Positions 1-5,600 of a stretch of DNA of 5,600 bases are shown here, in pieces (the first letter of the stretch is position 1; every line of letters begins with the position of its first letter). This DNA is from Candidatus Thorarchaeota archaeon (lineage in GTDB: Archaea; Asgardarchaeota; Thorarchaeia; Thorarchaeales; Thorarchaeaceae). The stretch is taken from positions 1 through 5,600 of the forward strand of contig JABCSP010000164.1 of NCBI GenBank assembly GCA_018238825.1. Reading direction: 5' to 3'. Position numbers and translations under genes: made by a program. Under the pieces are notes generated by a model. It was not told where the DNA came from. It made no database searches and was given only the letters and a program-made list of their open reading frames with translations.

Positions 1-554
1 TTATCGAAGATGTTAGATTAGAAGAAGAGGCAAAATCAAGATTGAGATTGATGACCTCATATTCAAGAAGCTCAACAATCGAAGAAACTCCCATGGTTCA
101 GTCATTAGATAGATTGATTGGCTTCAAACCTGTATCAGGAAAGCTCAGAGATATACCTCAGCCAAGTCTTCACGCTCTTGTTACAATAGATAGAGACACT
201 GGATTGCCAATCTTTGTTCACCACTTCGATAACAAGCTTGAGATGGATAGTACCTTGATTGGTGGATTCATATCTGCAATTACAGCTTTCTCCAATGAAC
301 TCATGGGACAGAGCGGACTTCTACGGTCCATCAATCATGAGGGATTCACTGTAATGATGGAACACAAAGAGCAATGGATTGTAACACTAATTGCCAACCA
401 GGAAAGCTTTGATGTGAGATACAAGCTTAGAACTTTTGCACAAGGATTTGATAACGAGTTCAATGACATTAAAACAGTCGATGGTTTCAATTCCAAAGAG
501 TATCTGAGAGCAGAGGGGCTTATTGATATAATATTCAATAAAGAACAAAAATAG
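1..554 (+). CDS. C-terminal part of a protein with a longin/roadblock-like domain (5' end outside window)
   Basis: The frame is open from the first complete codon at base 3 to the TAG at 552-554, giving 183 visible residues, so the gene very probably begins upstream. A TTG at 42 and an ATG at 51 are possible internal starts but have no reason to be preferred. A charged helix-like stretch (about residues 1-16) and a linker lead into a compact domain. It has two strands (about 55-63 and 67-75, with a turn at DRDTGLP), a helix (82-101), strands (106-132), a helix (136-156) and a final helix (168-180). This order resembles the longin/roadblock fold, whose members act as small-GTPase platforms, regulators or dimerisation modules; I infer this from the pattern only. 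No membrane span is visible in this part. The upstream portion could carry another domain. The reading frame is secure, the fold call is tentative and the function is unknown. Confidence 0.75.
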   Translation, partial: IEDVRLEEEAKSRLRLMTSYSRSSTIEETPMVQSLDRLIGFKPVSGKLRDIPQPSLHALVTIDRDTGLPIFVHHFDNKLEMDSTLIGGFISAITAFSNELMGQSGLLRSINHEGFTVMMEHKEQWIVTLIANQESFDVRYKLRTFAQGFDNEFNDIKTVDGFNSKEYLRAEGLIDIIFNKEQK

Positions 555-573
555 AACTAACTTGTTGATAGAG

Positions 574-581
574 CTTATAAC
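574..581 (+). promoter_or_regulatory. Possible TATA box for the GTPase gene
   Basis: CTTATAAC lies in the 66-base gap after the upstream stop codon. An archaeal start site about 25 bases downstream would fall near 603, just ahead of the GGAG ribosome binding site, giving a leader of roughly 18 bases. The geometry fits, but short A/T motifs are common in DNA of this composition, and the gene could instead be co-transcribed with the upstream one. Confidence 0.4.
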
Positions 582-608
582 CACTCAGTTTGAAAGACTA
601 CCAACTAT

Positions 609-612
609 GGAG
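609..612 (+). promoter_or_regulatory. Shine-Dalgarno site of the GTPase gene
   Basis: GGAG lies 8 bases before the ATG at 621 and fixes that start. The protein starting there also has the N-terminal region expected of the family. Confidence 0.7.
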
Positions 613-620
613 TTCACGTA

Positions 621-2285
621 ATGACATCACACGATGATATCTTGAAAATACTTGAAAATGGAGAGAATCGACACGCAGAATTCAAGAGACGACTTACAAA
701 AGCGGACCTGAAAAAAGAGAAACGTGAGAAGCTTGTTACCAGGATCAAGTATATGACCTATGACAATCCATTCGAGGGTCTTTTCCTAATCGGTATTGAA
801 GACATTGCTGGAAAAGAATGGGAAGTCAGAGGAATATCAGAGTCTGCTCTAAAGACATCAGAACATGTCTTACTCAAGTTATGTGAAGAAGCTGCTGCAG
901 AAATTGTGGAAGAAGAACGTGTTGAAACTCCAAAGGGATTGGTAGGAATCTATCTACTCAAAAGATTAGCAGCACCAGAAATCAAAGAAACCTGTTCCGT
1001 CAATGTTGCAGGACGGGTGAACTCAGGAAAATCAAGTTTGATTGGCGCACTCGTTACAGGTAGACCAGATGATGGAAAAGGAAGTGCACGTTCGTTCCTA
1101 CTCACACATCCTCAGGAGATTACGAGAGGTCAGACTGCAGATATTCATCTCTCCTTCATGGGATTTGACAGTGAGGGACAGTCGCTCCATTTGGAGAATC
1201 CGTTGAGTAAGGAAGAGTCAGCACGAGTGTTAGACCAATCTGAGAGAATCGTGACATTCTTTGATGCTCCGGGTCACAAAGAATACAGCAAAACAATGAT
1301 CAGAAGCATTCTAGGCGCAGATGCTCAATATGGATTAGTTTTGGTTCCAGGCCCCGAAGAAGCTTATCTGATTAGACAGGAAGAAGAGAACACGGGAATT
1401 CATAGACTTGATGATATCACAAGAGAACATCTGATACTGATGTCAAGCCAAGAAGCTCCGTTCTTTATCGTAATCTCTAAAATTGACAAAACAAAGCCTG
1501 ATGATTTAGACTTGGTCGTAAATGTAGTACGAAACAGTTTGAAAGATATTGGAAAGATACCTGTTACTGTAAAATCCTCAGATGAGATTCCTCCGATTAT
1601 TCGTGAAATCAATCATGGAGTGATTGTACCAATCTTGCCAATCTCAGCTCTAGATTTTGAATCTCTAGGGTTGATGATAGAGTTGTTGAAAAGTGTTCCA
1701 ACAAATTCTAAACATTCGAGTATCACGGATCCAGCAAGTGCATATGTTGACAAAGTCTATCGTGGAATAAAGGGAACCAATGTAGTTGTAACGGGTACCG
1801 TAAAAGCAGGTGTTTTCAAGCAGGGACAAAATGTCAAAATAGGTCCTGATAAGAGCAACCTCTTTCATGAAGGCCGCTTATTCAGCATTGAGATGTTTAA
1901 GAATCGAATAAGTACAGTTAGAGCTGGAGATCTTTTTGGTTTTGATATCAAAGAGGTAGACAAACATAGCGTCCGCCGCGGGCAGGTAATTATTGATCCC
2001 GAATATGAAGGTCAAAGCAGTCGAGAGTTTGAAGCTAATATTGTAGTCACACGACACCCCACTAAAATCTCAGTGGGATACTCACCAGTATTGCAATCAC
2101 ATACCATTCAACAGACTGTGGTTCTCAGAAAGATATATGATGCAGAGTTTCTGAGTGTTGGAGACTTTGCGAGAGTGAAGCTGAGATTCATTGTTTCACC
2201 AGAAGCCGTTGGAGTTGGCGATAAGATTGTCTTAAGGGAAGCAAATACACGTGCTATTGGAACAATAGTAGAGATTCTTAGCTAG
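621..2285 (+). CDS. GTPBP1-like EF-Tu-family GTPase
   Basis: This is a complete 554-residue cytosolic GTP-binding protein of the elongation-factor superfamily, closest in architecture to eukaryotic GTPBP1/GTPBP2 and their archaeal relatives. An N-terminal region (about 1-122) contains AEFKRRL at 19-25 and LFLIGIED at 54-61, which recall the GTPBP1 N-terminus. The G domain follows: P-loop GRVNSGKS (131-138), switch I EITRGQT (166-172, Thr168), GFDSEG (181-186), switch II DAPGH (215-219, with the catalytic-type His219), SKID for base recognition (286-289) and SAL (342-344). Two beta-barrel domains, about 375-460 and 466-554, correspond to EF-Tu domains 2 and 3. The linker between switch II and SKID carries an acidic stretch near 246-265 that appears longer than in GTPBP1. 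All nucleotide-binding motifs are intact, so it should be active. Human GTPBP1 has been linked to aminoacyl-tRNA delivery and mRNA turnover; the archaeal role is less clear. EF-1A and SelB are less likely because of the N-terminal region and switch I. Confidence 0.9.
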   Translation: MTSHDDILKILENGENRHAEFKRRLTKADLKKEKREKLVTRIKYMTYDNPFEGLFLIGIEDIAGKEWEVRGISESALKTSEHVLLKLCEEAAAEIVEEERVETPKGLVGIYLLKRLAAPEIKETCSVNVAGRVNSGKSSLIGALVTGRPDDGKGSARSFLLTHPQEITRGQTADIHLSFMGFDSEGQSLHLENPLSKEESARVLDQSERIVTFFDAPGHKEYSKTMIRSILGADAQYGLVLVPGPEEAYLIRQEEENTGIHRLDDITREHLILMSSQEAPFFIVISKIDKTKPDDLDLVVNVVRNSLKDIGKIPVTVKSSDEIPPIIREINHGVIVPILPISALDFESLGLMIELLKSVPTNSKHSSITDPASAYVDKVYRGIKGTNVVVTGTVKAGVFKQGQNVKIGPDKSNLFHEGRLFSIEMFKNRISTVRAGDLFGFDIKEVDKHSVRRGQVIIDPEYEGQSSREFEANIVVTRHPTKISVGYSPVLQSHTIQQTVVLRKIYDAEFLSVGDFARVKLRFIVSPEAVGVGDKIVLREANTRAIGTIVEILS

Positions 2286-3975
2286 TCCCATTACTCCATC
2301 TTAGAACATCCTCTCTTTCAACAAACAACAACTCATCACGAAGTAGTCTACGTTTTGATCTAATAGAAACAATCGGCCAAATTTCAATACTTGAATCGGA
2401 TGCTGATTCTAGGAGTGGTCTACGCCAGCTTGATGGAGCAGATACTATCGAGAAAGCCTCTGCATCACACTTGAATATAGTTGCTTCAATAGTAGACTTG
2501 CCAATTCTTTGAATATCATCATATGCACCATGCAATACAAAATCAGGGTCAATACCTAGATGATTAAAATCTGGTACAAAAACAATACACTCTTTCTCAA
2601 GTAAACCCTTCACAATATGTGGAGAACCTACAAGTGTATTCGCAATGATTTCGAGATCTCCTAATTCTAGACGTTCGAGGACAGCAATCTCCTTCGGTTC
2701 AAGAGCCCGTTCTTTCTTCAATTCTAGTCTTGCTTCAAATGTACTTACAGGTTCTGAATGAACACCCATTTTATCCAAGGCACGTCGGACTATATCCAAC
2801 CCATGAGAAACCAGACCAGATGATGATGGAAAAATATCTTCTAAATTCAACCAGTACTCGATAGCATCAATCGATTTGTCCTCTTGATTTCCGATAGTTA
2901 ATGTCTGCATCTTTGACCCATTGGCAAACTTTACTGAAGCCCATGCGTCATCTGATGCTTCTTCGATTACAGATATTGCTAGTTGATTCCCTAGACTTGT
3001 TGAATCACATAATACCCGAGGTGCCAGATGAATCGATTCGAGTAGATGACGGCGTTTGACGAGTTGTCGGGGTTTTCCAAGAGTCTTGCAAAAACTGTCA
3101 ATAACATGAAACTCTGAAGTACCCATAGGAACAATCGCTGAGTCATGTATTTCTGTCAAAGCGGGAATCCATGAAGTTGGTTCAGTATCAAAAGGTGATT
3201 TTTGAAATACAGAAATAAACCAATTGTAAGTGCCTGAACTATAGGTTTCTCGATGTTCCTGAAAGTGAGTGACAACTGGTGACCAAACAGTCCCCTTACT
3301 CTGTTTCTTCCATTCCTTAATCCAGTGGTTGTGAACTGGATTCTTAAGAAGAGAGAGCGCAAGACTATTTCCAACGGAACAGGCAGATTCATTCATCCAA
3401 TGTTCTTTTTCAAGATGTAGTAGAAAAGCAGCTCGAATAAGAACACCATCAACCCATTTCTGTGAGAGAATATTCTCCTCGAATATGAATTCAAAATCTG
3501 GGGATACCTGTAATCCAAAACTCTGCATTCGATCCTCATTCTTAGAACGAGTCACAAAAATATCAGGAAAAGTTGGTTCTTTTACAGCAAGAAAACGTGT
3601 GACTCTGCGGATAGCCTTTCCCAGATTGTCACGAAGTTCTTGAGTAGCTTCAATACGAAGTTCTTCTGGAGTAAGGACCTTAGGTTTCTCAAATTTCACA
3701 ATGAGTTTGGAGCTCTTGCGAACCTTGCTGTAAGTCGAAATTTCTAGATTCTCACCAATTACCATTACACCTGCGGAATTGAAGAAATATACTCTTACAC
3801 GATCAAGAGAGATAACTGCCACCAAGAAAACAATACCTTTGAGTTGACGGAAGTGCTTTCTCATAACAACAGCCTTGACTCGAAGAACTTCAACGGCAGC
3901 TGCTCCAGTTTCTTTGAATTGCTTCTCACCAAATGCAGCAATCGCTTTTGGTATCGCTCTTGAACTTTTAGACAC
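2278..3975 (-). CDS. Large protein of unknown function
   Basis: I do not recognise this protein. I place its start at the GTG at 3975-3973 (565 residues) because GAGGAGGT lies 7 bases upstream. The longest frame starts at a GTG at 4044 (588 residues), directly after an in-frame TGA and with no clear Shine-Dalgarno; a leaderless start there remains possible. Numbering from 4044, the N-terminal part mixes helices with beta strands at about 53-60, 70-89 and 92-98. The middle is rich in tryptophan and histidine: His210, His215, Trp216, HNHW at 238-241, Trp245, Trp254, His260 and His264. A charged helix-rich part covers about 415-485, and the C-terminus (515-585) alternates strands. I see no Walker motif, HExxH, zinc-finger cysteine pairs, signal peptide or convincing membrane helix. 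The cluster might bind metal or nucleic acid, which is speculation. It converges on the GTPase gene with an 8-base overlap. Its length and uninterrupted frame make it a real gene. Confidence 0.85.
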   Translation of the reverse strand: MSKSSRAIPKAIAAFGEKQFKETGAAAVEVLRVKAVVMRKHFRQLKGIVFLVAVISLDRVRVYFFNSAGVMVIGENLEISTYSKVRKSSKLIVKFEKPKVLTPEELRIEATQELRDNLGKAIRRVTRFLAVKEPTFPDIFVTRSKNEDRMQSFGLQVSPDFEFIFEENILSQKWVDGVLIRAAFLLHLEKEHWMNESACSVGNSLALSLLKNPVHNHWIKEWKKQSKGTVWSPVVTHFQEHRETYSSGTYNWFISVFQKSPFDTEPTSWIPALTEIHDSAIVPMGTSEFHVIDSFCKTLGKPRQLVKRRHLLESIHLAPRVLCDSTSLGNQLAISVIEEASDDAWASVKFANGSKMQTLTIGNQEDKSIDAIEYWLNLEDIFPSSSGLVSHGLDIVRRALDKMGVHSEPVSTFEARLELKKERALEPKEIAVLERLELGDLEIIANTLVGSPHIVKGLLEKECIVFVPDFNHLGIDPDFVLHGAYDDIQRIGKSTIEATIFKCDAEAFSIVSAPSSWRRPLLESASDSSIEIWPIVSIRSKRRLLRDELLFVEREDVLRWSNGTS

Positions 3976-3982
3976 AGCAAGT

Positions 3983-3990
3983 ACCTCCTC
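3983..3990 (-). promoter_or_regulatory. Strong Shine-Dalgarno that selects the start of the large unknown protein
   Basis: On the minus strand the sequence reads GAGGAGGT, then 7 bases, then GTG at 3975-3973. It is the longest Shine-Dalgarno match I found in the window and lies inside the longest open frame (codons Glu19-Glu20-Val21), so it argues for the internal start. A chance match in Glu-Glu-Val codons cannot be excluded. Confidence 0.6.
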
Positions 3991-4053
3991 GTCAACGTCT
4001 ATTGACACAAACTTCTTGATAAAGGTGAGGAGGCCAGGATGCACCAGTCAACA

Positions 4054-4063
4054 GCCTTAATTT
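4054..4063. promoter_or_regulatory. Possible two-way TATA-like element in the divergent gap
   Basis: CTTAATTTAG reads CTAAATTAAG on the other strand, so it looks A/T-box-like in both directions. Transcription to the right would begin near 4083-4086, giving the small membrane gene a leader of about 8 bases. Transcription to the left would begin near 4032, inside the longest frame of the large gene but upstream of the GTG at 3975, which agrees with the shorter start. A second A/T motif at about 4069-4078 (CTGATAATTG on the minus strand) could instead support a leaderless GTG at 4044. Confidence 0.3.
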
Positions 4064-4092
4064 AGTTCAATTATCAGGAAGCTAGATTCAAC

Positions 4093-4251
4093 ATGCTACA
4101 ATTTGATATGTCACTACTCATTATTTGGTACGTTGTTCCCTTTGGCCTTCTTGGACTTAGGGCTGTTTATGCAGGTTATAGAGCCTGGCAAAAAAGAAAG
4201 GAATTACGTCTTCTAGAAAAGAAGATTACACCATTTACAAGCAAGTTCTAA
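4093..4251 (+). CDS. Small single-span membrane protein, 52 residues, unknown function
   Basis: An ATG at 4093 opens 52 codons ending in TAA at 4249-4251. Residues 7-29 form one uninterrupted hydrophobic, aromatic-rich span (SLLIIWYVV, then PFGLLGL, then AVYAGY). It is followed at once by a strongly basic helix-like tail (RAWQKRKELRLLEKK, 30-44) and a short polar end. By the positive-inside rule the N-terminus is outside and the tail cytoplasmic. This arrangement is hard to get from random sequence and is the main reason to accept the gene. Ribosome-binding support is weak: AGGA at 4076-4079 is 13 bases upstream, so the message may be nearly leaderless. A second ATG at 4108 (codon 6) is an alternative. 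It fills an otherwise empty gap, starting 48 bases from the longest frame of the divergent large gene and ending one base before the stop of the convergent gene at 4253. Function is unknown; a membrane anchor or small regulator is a guess. Confidence 0.6.
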   Translation: MLQFDMSLLIIWYVVPFGLLGLRAVYAGYRAWQKRKELRLLEKKITPFTSKF

Positions 4252-4252
4252 T

Positions 4253-4738
4253 CTAAGTTTCTTCAGCTACTGTTTCACTTGCTTCGGGATCAGGATACAT
4301 TGGCATTAGGATATCCCTTGTTGGCGTAGTGTTCATCACAACATCCAGAGTTTCCTCAGTTCTCATCAAAATACAACCAAGGAATTCATACTCAAATTTA
4401 TCCAGACGTATATTCACACCACGTCTAGGTATCTGTGTAAGAAGGAGGATAATAGAGAAATTACCTCGTGGAAGTTGATTGAGAATTCCTCGTTTCATAT
4501 CAGGTTCAAGTTCACCTTCAAGTTGACGGGTCATGACACCACGTTCTATGAAGTTGTATCGAATTCTTTCAAAATCGCCACTGGAACTTTTCTTAGGGCG
4601 AATAAACGAGATCGAGTAGCCCAGACGTTTCAATGAATTGTACCCTATCAATGTCCTGAAGAGAGGGGGACTTAATGATTCTAGTTCTACTTTACGTAAT
4701 TCTACTATCTCACCATCTCTTCGTACTTTCAGGTTCAT
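4253..4738 (-). CDS. Small protein of unknown function
   Basis: I do not recognise this protein. Two starts are close: ATG at 4738-4736 (161 residues, chosen because GTGA lies 5 bases upstream and fits an archaeal Shine-Dalgarno) and GTG at 4747 (164 residues, with only CGGA 3 bases upstream). Counting from 4747, the N-terminal half is basic (KVRRDG at 7-12, RPKKSSSGDFERIRYNF at 50-66). A beta-like core covers about 96-137 (FSIILLLTQIP, then FEYEFLGCILM). The protein ends in an acidic, proline-containing tail (PDPEASETVAEET). It has one cysteine (125), no P-loop, no cysteine pairs, no signal peptide and no convincing membrane span, so it is probably cytosolic. It follows the methyltransferase gene on the same strand after about 62-71 bases, so it may be the last gene of that unit or have its own promoter. 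A steady frame and a protein-like composition support a real gene. Confidence 0.75.
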   Translation of the reverse strand: MNLKVRRDGEIVELRKVELESLSPPLFRTLIGYNSLKRLGYSISFIRPKKSSSGDFERIRYNFIERGVMTRQLEGELEPDMKRGILNQLPRGNFSIILLLTQIPRRGVNIRLDKFEYEFLGCILMRTEETLDVVMNTTPTRDILMPMYPDPEASETVAEET

Positions 4739-4788
4739 TAGGCTCACGCATCCGTATGTATCTGGGTATTATCTTACGAGCTTACTCA

Positions 4789-4798
4789 TAGTTAAAGG
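4789..4798 (-). promoter_or_regulatory. Weak TATA-like box upstream of the small unknown gene
   Basis: The minus strand reads CCTTTAAC around 4791-4798, in the gap between the methyltransferase stop (4810) and the next gene. A start site about 25 bases downstream would give a leader of about 20-30 bases, so this gene could be transcribed separately from the methyltransferase. No T-run terminator is visible in the gap, so read-through is equally possible. Confidence 0.25.
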
Positions 4799-4809
4799 AT
4801 TCTGAATAA

Positions 4810-5331
4810 TCACTCCGCGAATGCTCCTTCTCGCTTAAGAAAGGCAATTTTTGTGTCAATTCCACTACTATAGCCACCAATCCCAGTTGATGCAACTACT
4901 CTGTGGCAAGGAACTATCGGAGCAAGTCTGTTATTGGCCATAACATTACCAACAAAGCGTGCCGCACCAGGTAACTCAGCATATTCTGCCACAATTCCAT
5001 AAGGTAACGTTTGACCATATGGAATCTTCATTGTCGCTTTGTAAACTGCAATTTCCTTCAGAGAGAGATCTGAAAAATCTAATCTAATTTCGGCTATGTT
5101 CACATCGTTCTTGCCTTCATAAATGTCAAAGATATAATTTAGGATTCTAACAAATTCATCATTCCTAGTTTCGAGAAGGTCAAATCCATCAACTGCTCTA
5201 ATTGCTTCATCGGGAAAATCTCTTGGAAGACACGTAGCGTACAATCCCTCAGAAGTGAAAACTCCTGCAACGTGTTTCGTTCCGCGCTGCAAGAGCGTAA
5301 TGACGTTCTCTCTCATCGAGTAGTACATCAC
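4810..5331 (-). CDS. ogt: Methylated-DNA--[protein]-cysteine S-methyltransferase (O6-methylguanine-DNA methyltransferase)
   Basis: This suicide DNA-repair protein moves the alkyl group from O6-methylguanine (and O4-methylthymine) in DNA onto its own cysteine. The C-terminal domain is textbook. IPYGQTLPYG at 103-112 resembles the conserved segment before the helix-turn-helix. AARFVGNVM at 123-131 holds the arginine finger Arg125, and Asn134 is the hinge residue. PCHRV at 141-145 carries the acceptor Cys142. GIGGYSSG at 150-157 and Glu168 complete the active-site pattern. The N-terminal part (about 1-95) is the usual divergent domain. At 173 residues it is a normal stand-alone Ogt, with no Ada-type regulatory domain. 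Start options are GTG 5331, ATG 5328 and ATG 5316. AGGTGAT at 5333-5327 would serve ATG 5316 at 10 bases, whereas coupling to the upstream stop would favour the first two. It is probably co-transcribed with the upstream gene, whose stop is 3 bases away. Confidence 0.95.
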   Translation of the reverse strand: MMYYSMRENVITLLQRGTKHVAGVFTSEGLYATCLPRDFPDEAIRAVDGFDLLETRNDEFVRILNYIFDIYEGKNDVNIAEIRLDFSDLSLKEIAVYKATMKIPYGQTLPYGIVAEYAELPGAARFVGNVMANNRLAPIVPCHRVVASTGIGGYSSGIDTKIAFLKREGAFAE

Positions 5332-5333
5332 CT
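5327..5333 (-). promoter_or_regulatory. Shine-Dalgarno-like AGGTGAT at the methyltransferase start
   Basis: The minus strand reads AGGTGAT here, overlapping the GTG-ATG start pair and lying 10 bases before the third candidate start, ATG at 5316. If it acts as a ribosome binding site, the true start is ATG 5316 (168 residues). If translation is re-initiated after the upstream stop, the overlapping GTG or ATG is used. Confidence 0.4.
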
Positions 5334-5334
5334 A

Positions 5335-5600
5335 TCACAATAGATTATGAGATCTCTTGAACTCAAGTAGTAGAATGGAACTCAACTCAGGATCACTTTT
5401 CTTTGAACCAATGGGAGCCCATCCACCATCCTCTTTTTGAGAAGCTACAATCAGCTCGATACTATTTTGAATAATCTCTTTTTCCTTAGCCGTCTTAGGT
5501 TTTCCAATGGCAGTCACATCAGCCAAATCGCAAATCGACTTCGCTTCTATACAGTCGCTTAAATGCTGAAGTAGAGCGGCTCTTCCATCAACAATCACCT
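5335..5600 (-). CDS. C-terminal part of a protein with a QW-type (terpene cyclase/prenyltransferase-like) repeat
   Basis: The frame ends at TGA 5337-5335 and is open to the right edge of the window. A GTG at 5598 is the first possible start seen, but nothing upstream is visible, so the gene is treated as partial (87 residues from that codon). The recognisable part is a helix, then SQKEDGGWAPIG at 53-64, then SDPELSSILLLEFKRS near the end. This helix, Q-x-x-DGGW, helix pattern is the repeat of alpha/alpha-barrel enzymes and proteins such as squalene/hopene cyclases and protein prenyltransferase beta subunits, and of many uncharacterised repeat proteins. Only one repeat is visible and no catalytic motif, so no reaction can be assigned. 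No membrane span is seen. It lies just upstream of, and in the same frame as, the methyltransferase gene. Confidence 0.65.
   Translation of the reverse strand, partial: VIVDGRAALLQHLSDCIEAKSICDLADVTAIGKPKTAKEKEIIQNSIELIVASQKEDGGWAPIGSKKSDPELSSILLLEFKRSHNLL

Noticed and set aside
335..584. Two minus-strand open frames opposite the longin-like gene
   Set aside because: They are antisense to a protein-like frame, overlap each other in different frames, and have low-complexity Ser/Leu/Ile composition typical of shadow frames.
1400..1868. Two minus-strand open frames opposite the GTPase
   Set aside because: They are antisense to conserved G-domain and barrel coding sequence and show no domain of their own.
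3156..3392. Minus-strand 78-codon frame inside the large unknown gene
   Set aside because: It is an alternative frame of the same strand within a much longer, better supported gene; no separate ribosome binding site was seen.
3875..4060. Plus-strand open frame of 61 codons rich in Thr, Ser and Ala
   Set aside because: It lies antisense to the N-terminal coding part of the large minus-strand gene; its composition is what that gene's reverse strand would give, and I see no convincing domain.
4210..4255. Possible terminator between the small membrane gene and the convergent gene
   Set aside because: There is no clear hairpin and no long T-run on either strand; the genes simply abut.
1..5600. 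CRISPR array, tRNA, insertion sequence or long repeat
   Set aside because: No regularly spaced repeats, tRNA-like arms, transposase motifs or terminal inverted repeats were seen on reading either strand; short repeated words are consistent with A/T-rich coding sequence.

Overview
The window looks like ordinary chromosomal DNA from an AT-rich archaeon. The evidence is an EF-Tu-like GTPase of the archaeal/eukaryotic GTPBP1 type, Shine-Dalgarno-led starts including GTG and possibly TTG, TATA-like boxes at a sensible distance from start codons, very tight gene packing, and several proteins I cannot match to a known family. The longin-like domain beside a GTPBP1-type GTPase makes an Asgard-type archaeon possible, but that is inference and no marker gene settles it. 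Nothing in the window is an rRNA, tRNA, CRISPR array or transposon.

Layout, left to right. Bases 1-554 (+) hold the 3' part of a gene ending in a longin/roadblock-like alpha-beta domain; its frame is open to the left edge. After a 66-base gap with a TATA-like box and a GGAG ribosome binding site comes a complete GTPBP1-like translational GTPase (621-2285, +). It meets tail to tail, with an 8-base overlap, a long gene of unknown function on the minus strand (2278 to 3975 or 4044). In the short divergent gap upstream of that gene starts a 52-residue single-span membrane protein (4093-4251, +), small enough to be missed by ordinary gene calling. It ends one base before the stop of another unknown minus-strand gene (4253 to 4738 or 4747). 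The right end is a minus-strand pair: the C-terminal part of a protein with a QW-type alpha-barrel repeat (5335-5600), and an O6-methylguanine-DNA methyltransferase (4810-5331). They are separated by a single TAG codon and lie in the same reading frame.

The firm functional calls are the GTPase and the DNA-repair methyltransferase. The remaining genes are described from visible sequence character only. I see no clear defence, mobile or biosynthetic system. The best candidates for something undescribed are the long orphan protein convergent with the GTPase, the short membrane protein between two orphan genes, and the same-frame double-stop junction before the methyltransferase. No stretch over 300 bases lacks a gene.
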